Shown piece by piece: positions 56,638-64,000 of a stretch of DNA of 64,000 bases. The number at the start of each line of letters is the position of its first letter. Position 1 is the first letter of the stretch. The position numbers and the translations under genes are program-made. The stretch spans positions 62,001 through 126,000 of the forward strand of contig JAJOHG010000066.1 of assembly GCA_021029095.1 (NCBI GenBank). Direction: 5' to 3'. The notes under the pieces are model-generated. The model saw only the letters and a program-made list of their open reading frames with translations. It did no database searches and was not told where the DNA came from. This DNA is from Phellopilus nigrolimitatus (lineage: Eukaryota; Basidiomycota; Agaricomycetes; Hymenochaetales; Hymenochaetaceae).

Positions 56638-57240
56638 CAATGCCACTCGAAGGTGCATCTGGCGAAAGTCGAGTCGTCTGGGTCGCAGGGACGCGACGAA
56701 GGCGTAGGCACAGACGCGCAGCGCGAAGGCGGGGCTGCAGGTGCGTTTATTCTTTTCCTTGAATAATCATTTTCCGCTTTTCCCTTGCGTCCGCTTTATG
56801 AATCTTACCTTTTCTCTAAAGCTGACATCCTTATAACAACTAGCTCCTTGTCGGACGTATTCACCGTTACCTGAAGCAGCGGATGCAGCACAACGTGCGC
56901 ACCGGTCCGAAAGCTGCAGTGCACACATCTGCTATTTTCGAGTATCTCACAGCCGAAGATTCTCGAACTCGCCGGTTCGGTTTTCGAATTTTGCATTTCA
57001 AAAAGTGTCTAATTCATATACTTTGATTCTCTAGAAATGTTGGTTTCTATCTCGGTTTACGTCTCGCTAGACAACACCTCAACGGGCATGCGCGTGAAGC
57101 GTATTACCCCGTGGCATCTGCAGCTCGTGGGGACGAGGAGCTCGATGCCCTCGTGTGCGCGACGCTTGCGGGAAGAGGTGTTTTTCCGTTCATCCACAAA
57201 ACGCAAAAAAACGCACACTTTAAGCGGGAAGGCGAAAAAA
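56638..57240 (+). pseudogene. Histone H2A.Z (HTZ1) pseudogene, copy 2
   Basis: Plus-strand counterpart of 10830-11450. Pieces: N-tail end QRSAK-type sequence before the donor at about 56740; VGRIHRYLKQRMQHNVRTGP with AAVHTSAIFEYLTAE at 56849-56960; RVKRITPWHLQL at about 57090; and GDEELDALVCATLAGRGVFP plus FIHK at 57130-57200. One extra base after TAE and a 7 bp deletion after HLQL break the frame, and Arg-to-Trp in the ITPRHLQL helix hits an invariant site. Introns retained. The two copies carry different lesions, so they decayed independently. Confidence 0.8.
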
Positions 57241-57910
57241 TAAAATCGCTGGCGGCGCCTGAGTTTGATGCATAATTGGACATCACATGAGACTCAGGGA
57301 CACTTGGAAAACAGGAGTGCATTATCTACCTGGCTGTGGTTGTACGTCTCGTTCTCTTGCTTTCGACCGATGTCCTACGGATCTTCATTACCTGTTTATC
57401 TTCTCTATCCCGTTTTTTGGCTGTTTTTTTGTCGAGATGCATAATGATTCATTTACGAGTCGTTAAAACAAGTGCTTACATTTTTTGTGTCTCTTGCCTT
57501 TTTTATTTTTGTCATTTCCAACGTCAATTTCGAGGAGGCATTTGGTTGTCATTTCCCTTCCTCTTTTACTTTGGCCGTTGCTGATTTGCTACTTTCCCCG
57601 ATATTAATTTCGTCATGAGCTCTAATCATCTGTAGGCATCCTGCTGCTCTCTCTTGCTCAGATAGTCATTTGAGAAGAAGGCACATTTGAAGTTTTCATG
57701 AAAAGAGTGCAGAGAGAACATTTTTATTAACCAAATAACGGAATTTATTTACCATACTACCAGAAACCGAAATGTCCGATGAATCAAGTGAACAAAATAC
57801 TACTCTTCATAACATGAGTTAAGCCACAAAGTCATTGGATCCTGCACTCACTGTTTCTCAGAACCTCTACAGCTCTGCCGTTTGCGACCAGTACCATCCA
57901 GAGTCCAGAC
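57241..57910. repeat. 3' flank shared with 10490-10830, then kinase E 3' end
   Basis: 57340-57600 matches the minus strand of 10490-10720. The remaining 300 bases are the 3' region of kinase E. No gene. Confidence 0.5.
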
Positions 57911-59669
57911 CTACACTATTCTCCGGATCCGATCCATAACTTGAAGAGAGACTGCAAGATCCAGACTAAATCTGTCTGGGTCCTCTTCTGAGAGTGCCTC
58001 CCTGATCAAAACCGCCCTCAGGATAGCCTCGAATGCCTCTTCATATCTGTCTAGGTCTGACAAATTAACACACATGTTGTGAAGAGAGCTGGCAAGATCT
58101 GGATTAAATATATCTGGATCCTCCTTAGCAAGTGCCTCCCAGATAGATACAGCCCTCTGGTCAGCCTCCAATGCCTCTTCATGTCTGCCTAGGTTCGACA
58201 AGTCAAATGCTGCGTTGTGAAGAGAGTTTGCAAGGTCTGATTTGAACCTGCTGCCTATATCCACCTTAGCGAGTGCCTCCCTAATCAGCACTGTTCTCTG
58301 GCTGGCCTCCAATGCCTCTCCAAATCTGCCTAAAGCTGACAATTGAGAACCCTTATTGTGAAGAGAATCTGCAAGATCTGGACCGAATCTGTATAGGTTA
58401 CTCTCTGAAAGTTCCTCCCTGATGTAAATTGCCTCCTGGACAAACTCCAAGGCCTCTTCATGTCTGCCCAGGTCTGACAAGTGAAGACACATATTGTCAT
58501 TTTGTAAGGCCTCCAAAGCGGAGTCAATTTGATAGATCGTAATGCGTCTGCCAGGGTAAAGATGCCAGCAAGCACGACATAAGTTCCATAGCTTCTGATA
58601 ACAAATAGGCCACGTCTCTGTCGACGCCGGACGCGAAGGTTGGTTACCCTCGGAAATGTGTAAGGACACCTCCCGGTCGTTCTCCAGATGAAAGAAAGGT
58701 AGTTCCTTCGTAAGCAATTCCTGTGAGTGTATAAGCAGGAATTAAATATACCTAACATAAACCAGCTGCGCAGGCAATAGTACTTACATATACCGTCATG
58801 CCAAAAGCCCAAATGTCTGACTCCATCGAATACGTTATCGGCAGGTCATGCATAGCAAGCAGCTCTTTGGACATCCACCTCACTGATCTCTTTGTTCCGA
58901 TGTTCTGTGAGCTAGTCCCGCCGAATGTCTGCGACGAAACAAGGATTTTCATTATTCCAAAATCACAGATTTGAGGTAACCCATCGTTCGAAATTAGGAC
59001 ATTTTCCTGGTTTAATACATGTGCACAATCTGTCAAAGGAAGGAAGTGTAATTGAAACTTACGGCTTTCAAATCAGCGTGTATGATGTTTTTGTCATGGA
59101 GGTATTGAAGGCCCTCGGCTATTCCGATCACCTAACGATCGAACATGAATCTGAATCTGTCCATAGGCGGACTACAAATAATAAATTGGGACATACCAAA
59201 GGCAAAAGGTCATGATCTGGATGCCTTTCTAAATACCATCTGACTGATCCATTCATCATCCATTCTGAGACGAGGGAAGGAAAATTGCCTTCTAGCAAGT
59301 ATCCGCAAAACGGCAGGATATTAGGATGGTGGAGACCTGACCACACGTGAATCTCCCGTGCAAGATACTGGTTTTATAGGTACAGTGAGTCTGCGCGTTT
59401 AAGGCAGAAACTGAAAGACCCAGACTTACCCTTGTGAATTTCGCTTCGCCTAGATGTATACGGATACGCTTGACTGCGACTTTATGCGGTTCTGAAGAGT
59501 CATCTTCGAGCCATCGACCTTCGAAGACGTCGCAATATCCGCCGCACGCCACCATCACGGGACTAATCAGCTGCACGGCGTCCGTAAGGTCCAAATATGC
59601 ACGCTCCTCGAGGACCTCCTCGAGGACTTCTCTCGGACTGCAACGAGGAGTCGCTCTTCTTTCGCTCAT
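57911..59669 (-). CDS. TKL-like protein kinase-TPR fusion, copy E
   Basis: Exons 59669-59430, 59367-59197, 59131-59063, 59006-58788, 58720-57911 give 502 residues, all open. VAVKRI, IIHADLKAENVL (HAD in the catalytic loop), CDFGIMKI, WMSKELL, DIWAFG. Unlike copy C, the TPRs follow the kinase in the same exon with no long linker (QIDSALEALQNDN then DLGRHEEALEFVQEAIYIRE). About five TPR units occupy residues 330-490. It starts MSERRATPRCSPREVL, different from the MNEET start of the other copies. Its ATG is only 40 bases after the stop of copy D on the same strand. Gain of TPR by a different route from copy C is likely. Confidence 0.85.
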
Positions 59670-59709
59670 GAGAATTAACCGATACAGTGCTGAGGATGTT
59701 CTGTCATCA

Positions 59710-60923
59710 TCATCGGAGTGCAAAATAACGAGAATACTGACTCGGGAGGTCGAGATCTTGGTTGAATCGTGATCGAAACAAAGTAGAGATGATATAATCA
59801 ATGCTTGACCGTTTCCCAGGGATATCCCAGCAAGTCTGACATAAGTCCCATAGCTTCTGGTAACAAACAGGCCGCGTCTCTATTGTTGTTGGACATAACG
59901 GCTGGTTGCCCTGTAATATGTTACTCATCACCTGTGCATCGCTCTCCAGATGAAAGAAAGGTAATTCCATCGTAAGCAATTCCTATGAGTGTATAAGGAG
60001 GAATTAAATATACCTAACATAAAACCGGCTGCGTAGGCAATAGTACTTACATATACCGTCATGCCAAAAGCCCAAATGTCTGACTCCATCGAATACGTTA
60101 TCGGCAGGTCATGCATAGCAAGCAGCTCTTTGGACATCCACCTTACTGATCTCTTTGTTCCGATGTTCTGTGAACTAGTCCTGCCGAATGTCTGCGACGA
60201 AACAAGGATTTGCAATATTCCAAAATCACAGATTTGAGGTAACCCATCGTTCGAAATTAGGACATTCTCCTGGTTTAACACATGTGCACAATCTGTCAAA
60301 GGAAGGAAGTGTAATTGAAACTTACGGCTTTCAAATCAGAGTGTATGATGTTTTTGTCATGAAGGTATTGAAGGCCCTCGGCTATTCCAGTCACCTAGGA
60401 ATCGAACATGAATCTGAGCGCAGGTGGGAAACAGATAATAAAATGGGAGCATACCAAACCCACGATGTCACAATCTGGCTGTTCCTTTAGATATTTCCTG
60501 GCCGTTCCCTTCTCCATCCATTCTGAGACAAGGGAAAAATAATTGCCTTCTCGCCTGTACCCGCAAAACGGAAGGATATTGGGATGGCTGAGACGCCACC
60601 ATATATAAATTTCCTTTGCAAATTGCTTTTAAACGCGTTCAGCGAGTTAGCATGCTTGGACAAATCCAAAGAAATCGCCGATTTACGCTCGTTAACTCAG
60701 TATCATGTTGAAGATGTATACGGATACGCTTCACAGCGACCTTGCTCTTGCAGGAGCCGTTACGCATCCACCGACCTTCGAAGAGGTCGCAGTATCCGCC
60801 GCACGCCGTCATTACGGGATTGGTCGGCTCCACGCCGTCCGTAAGATCCAAATGCGAGACTTTCGCGAGGATCGAGTCCAGTATTTCTCTGGGACTGCGA
60901 CGAGGAGCTGTTTCTTCGTTCAT
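59710..60923 (-). CDS. TKL-like protein kinase without TPR, copy D
   Basis: Exons 60923-60687, 60625-60455, 60394-60326, 60269-60051, 59982-59710 give 322 residues. Kinase motifs complete: CGGYCDLFEGR, VAVKRI, IIHSDLKAENVL, CDFGILQI, WMSKELL, DIWAFG. Exon 1 ends in a diverged segment (HLQHDTELTS). The frame stops soon after the kinase domain (QYSRYFALR). Head-to-tail with copy E, whose exons 3-5 are very similar, so the pair arose by tandem duplication after the larger block was copied. Start MNEETAPRRSPREIL, promoter as in the other copies. Confidence 0.82.
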
Positions 60924-61620
60924 TGGTCTAGAAGTTGAATACAGATCAAAGACGAATACGACGTGCTGCTAGTATAGACTAAGGTATGTTCGGAGGAGGG
61001 TGAGTCCAAGTGTCGTCGTGGCCGTTTAGGTTCGAGTCGTCTCTAGCAAGGCGGTGAACACGTTGGGTACACGTTGTATCAGGATGTTGCCTCTCTGCGA
61101 TTGATAGATTGCGAACTGTTCTTCTTAGAAGCCCAAGCGCCCAGAGTCGGGTTTGTCAGCACATCCCGTCGATGCACTGAGAAGTCATCACAGGAGCTCC
61201 AGGCTGCCGCTGAAGAAATAGATTGAGTATAACTTGACGGACCGATTTCCAATTCTTGCTAACAGCTCTAGCAGTGAAGCACAGTATTGCAGTGTCCTGT
61301 GAACAGCAGAAGTAAACGTTCGTTTTGAACATGAGGCTGCGCCACCGGTGAAATTGTCCACTAGAAGCGCCATACTGTCGATTCCGAGTGGGCAGTGCGG
61401 CGCCAATGCACTATCGCGACTCGCTCAATCTCCTCCTACATGTATGACCCGACAGTCCTTGTGAAGAACGAACAAAGCCCAAGGCACCAATTGACAAAAA
61501 TGGCTCGTAAAAGTCTCGCGAGTTTTCAACTCAGAGAGCTGAATTCATTTCCGTAAGAAAGCGGAAACGCGGGTTCATAGAAGTAACAGCTGTATGTACG
61601 TATGAAAACCAGACGATCCG
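60924..61620 (-). repeat. Conserved kinase upstream region (copy D)
   Basis: Minus-strand copy of the spacer at 7400-8141, complete from the tract before the ATG out to the GAATTCATTTCCG segment near 61545. Only kinase D has this promoter; kinase E has none. Confidence 0.65.
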
Positions 61621-61879
61621 GACTCGACCGTCAGGGGACGGATGCCGTTGAAGCGACAAAATATGTACAAAACTCAATCAGCCGAAAAGGCGATCAAGAG
61701 GGGCATAGAGAATATAAGAGACCGCAAACAAAACCGGTATTGGTGAGGACAAGTCGAGTCGGGACGTATCGCAAAAGGAGAAAGGGAAAAAAAAAAGTAA
61801 GTATCATATTCAGTGATCAGCGTCGCGTGAGCAATACGGAGATGCAAAATTACATCGGTTTTCCGATACTTTTGCAGAG

Positions 61880-62300
61880 CACAGTCAGAGTACAAAGGTC
61901 CGCTTTCTCTCGTCCTCCTCGCACTCAATAGTTGCGAACGGAAGCGCGTCCAGTTGGTCGATGGCATGCGGTGTGCGCCGTTCGCGGCGTCCACGTAGCC
62001 TGCAAGGAGCAGCTGGATGAACGAGATGAATGTCAGCAAGAAACCTGTATAGACAACCAAGGATTAATCCTAGTCCCCAAGCTTTGCACTCACCCGACAC
62101 AGTGATGGTCGCGTCTGTGTTCTGCAGGTGGGCGGACAGTTCATGGCGCACGAACGCGCGCGTGGTGATTACGGTGACGAAGGAAAGCAGCGAAGCGACG
62201 AGGGTGGACGTGACGTGCTACGAGAAGGAGAAGGTCAACGTGAGGAAGGTCATCGCGGCGGCTGTGGACGCATGGCAGAGCGGCGTCGCGTAACGAAGGT
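61880..62300 (-). pseudogene. Membrane-protein gene fragment (copy 3)
   Basis: Best preserved copy. A coding-like exon ends HELSAHLQNTDATITVS at a donor near 62094, and a second exon begins GFLLTFISFIQLLLAGYVDA after an acceptor near 62045. Two hydrophobic helices are visible (LVASLLSFVTVI and the GFLL segment). A stop interrupts the upstream part (FSFS then stop), so either an exon is missing or it is dead. Family not recognised. Confidence 0.4.
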
Positions 62301-62611
62301 TGATCAAGGCACGTGATCAATTTGTGGTCGGGACAGCTCACGCGTGACACGCCGGCGGCGCTCCGCCGACCACTTACCTCAGCGCACAGCCCCCGTGTCC
62401 TTCCTCACGTGATTTCGGCGGCATTTTCTGTAGGCTTTCGTCACTCACGCGGTCGTACGTACTTCGAATATCCGCAGCTCGCACAGGTAAAAGTATTCAT
62501 ACCACTTAGAACTATGCGCAGTCGTACAGAATAGAGAATAAAGAATACAAAGGAACAATAGAATGAAAGTTGCGAAGTCTGAGGAGCGTCTTTGCGGAAA
62601 CCATAAGCCCG

Positions 62612-63788
62612 TCATACATCCTTCACCTGCTCTTCCAGCCAATCCCAGAGCTGCTCGCCCGTCTTCGGGTCCTGCGTGTCCGCACGCGGCTCGCCCAAAC
62701 GCGCCCACGGGATGAGGTACTTCCCGTTCAGCTCCGCCGTCTCGGGCATCGTCGCGCCCCAGAGCTGCGTCAGCGCGCCGAACGGCGCGGGAAAGCACAT
62801 TAACGTTTGCTGCAATATCGAGTTTGTCAGTCCGCCGTAAATATGCGGTGGAGAGAGAAGAGCGACTTGCAATGAGCCATTGCCCGACGTTGCCCGCGTG
62901 CCGCTGGAGGTCCGTCTTGAGGTTGCCGGGGTTGACAGAGATGGAGACGATGCCCTCGTCCGCGTAGCGGCGCGCGAGCTCCCTCGCGACTACGACGTTT
63001 CCCTGCGTCCGTCAGTGAGTCAGAACCAGGTAGAGTAACGAATACACCGAAGCTGCGCACGAATTTGCTTTGCGCATACAGCGCCCCCGTGCTCCATTTC
63101 CTGCGCGCAGGGCTGTCCTTGAGCGTGTCCCAATGGAACCCGGGCCCGTGGACCAGGTGCCCCGACGAGGAGGTCGTGACGACACGCACGTGCTTGTCTG
63201 GTGTGGATTTGGCCGTCTCGATTAGCGTGGGGAGGAGGAGCTTCGTGAAGTAGAAGTGCCCGAGGCAGTTCGTCCCGAACTGGAGGTCGTAGCCGTCCGC
63301 GGTGAGCTGCTCGATCGGGGGAATCATGACGCCTCTGAGATGTTCGGTTAGCAAGTTTGCAAGGTGAGAGACGCGGGCACTCACCCGTTGTTGAATAGGA
63401 TATGTAGCTGCGTCTCCTTGCTGCAAAAAAGCGTTAACAACAGATATATTAACAAATCGGCAGTTGCGTACCTTTGAAACTCCTCCGCCGCCTTCTTTAT
63501 GCCTTTTAGGCTCGCGAGGTCGAGCTCCAGAAACAACGCCTCACGCCCAGTCTTCGCCTTGAGCTCCGCGATGGCGGCTTCCGCCTTCGGCTGACTGCGC
63601 GAGGCCATGTACACCTTCGCGTTCTTGCGGAGGAGCGCGAAGATGGTCTCCTTGCCCACGCCGGTGTTCCCTCCAGTAACTATAATGACCTTGCCAGAGA
63701 GGTCCGGGATGTCGTCGATGCTAAACGCGGGCGCCGGCGGCCTGCTCTGGTCGTAGAACATGCGGAGGTGCGTCAGCATCTGGCCCAT
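62612..63788 (-). CDS. Short-chain dehydrogenase/reductase, paralog 3
   Basis: Same five-exon gene as paralog 2: 63788-63472, 63420-63385, 63334-63061, 63002-62871, 62809-62612, 318 residues, open. [54 protein letters not shown] (catalytic YxxxK), [26 protein letters not shown]. Intron 4 uses a strong GC donor (T/GCAAGT at 62870) where paralog 2 has GTAAGT. All coding exons have kept exactly the same length as in paralog 2, so selection has preserved both. Substrate unknown. Confidence 0.88.
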
Positions 63789-63966
63789 GGTCGGCAGTTG
63801 CGATTTGTTCGGTGGAAAGAGTTGGGAATTGAAATCTGTCCAGAGCCTGCCTATAAACGTATCTGCTACGAGAACGGCCGAGCGTGGCAGCGCGTGCGTA
63901 TGCTAGACGGCAGAAGTAGTGATGCCGGCAAGGTGCACCTTACCTTGAGCGCTAACCATATCGGGC

Positions 63967-63986
63967 ACCTTAAGGTACCTTAAGGT
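63967..63986. repeat. 20 bp palindrome of two ACCTTAAGGT units
   Basis: Two direct copies of the self-complementary decamer ACCTTAAGGT, so the whole is also a perfect palindrome; related AAGGTGCACCTTACCTT sequence lies 35 bases upstream. It sits at the window edge and may be the end of a repeat continuing outside. Confidence 0.6.
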
Positions 63987-64000
63987 CACCATCTGTTAGT

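Noticed and set aside
1..64000. CRISPR arrays, bacterial operons, rRNA operon
   Set aside because: No regularly spaced repeats, no Shine-Dalgarno-led gene strings and no rRNA signature; the window is eukaryotic.
1..64000. tRNA genes
   Set aside because: Several GGTTCGA-like stretches (for example near 6628 and 30593) were looked at, but no cloverleaf could be folded around them by eye.

Overview
This is nuclear DNA of a filamentous basidiomycete, most likely a mushroom-forming Agaricomycete. Genes are split by many 45-70 base GT-AG introns (a few look like GC-AG). Both strands carry genes without operons. The family content is typical of the group: TKL-like kinases fused to kinesin-light-chain-like TPRs, GRGGxGN-repeat proteins, and a VPGL-type small secreted protein.

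Layout. 0-4.3 kb: a hemerythrin-like gene with an in-frame stop, an SDR fragment, and a decayed copy of a gene family found intact further on. 4.3-6.6 kb: an MFS monocarboxylate-type transporter. 6.8-17.9 kb: a graveyard of duplicated pieces (kinase-TPR, histone H2A.Z, SDR, MFS, coatomer beta-prime) around one kinase gene with an open frame. 18-23.4 kb: a GC-rich island with mannose-6-phosphate isomerase, a His/Pro-rich protein, a GRGG-repeat protein and a 94-residue protein. 23.4-30.4 kb: gene-poor except for one small secreted protein. 30.4-36.8 kb: a 275 bp MITE and two tandem genes of a family I call STNAT-LPGPGR. 36.9-41.5 kb: three housekeeping genes, the citrate carrier CTP1, C-14 sterol reductase ERG24 and uroporphyrinogen-III synthase HEM4. 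42.3-45.2 kb: a third STNAT-LPGPGR gene with the same MITE inside an intron. 45.9-63.8 kb: further copies of the SDR / MFS-fragment / spacer / kinase / TPR / H2A.Z block, with a nested transposon locus at 54.6-56.1 kb.

The main theme is a block of the order SDR - transporter or membrane-protein fragment - conserved spacer/promoter - kinase - TPR - 3' flank - H2A.Z, present in several copies and both orientations. Across these copies there are five kinase units (four with open frames after splicing), three near full-length SDRs (two open, one with a 10 bp deletion) and two broken H2A.Z copies. The second theme is the STNAT-LPGPGR family: tandem N-terminal repeats of about 60 residues, a helical armadillo-like middle, and a C-terminal DM9/DUF3421-like domain. 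I do not recognise this combination as a named family.

The splice models were made by hand. Where a join is given, the exons add up to a multiple of three with no internal stop unless the entry says otherwise. Family names come from motif recognition, not from a search.
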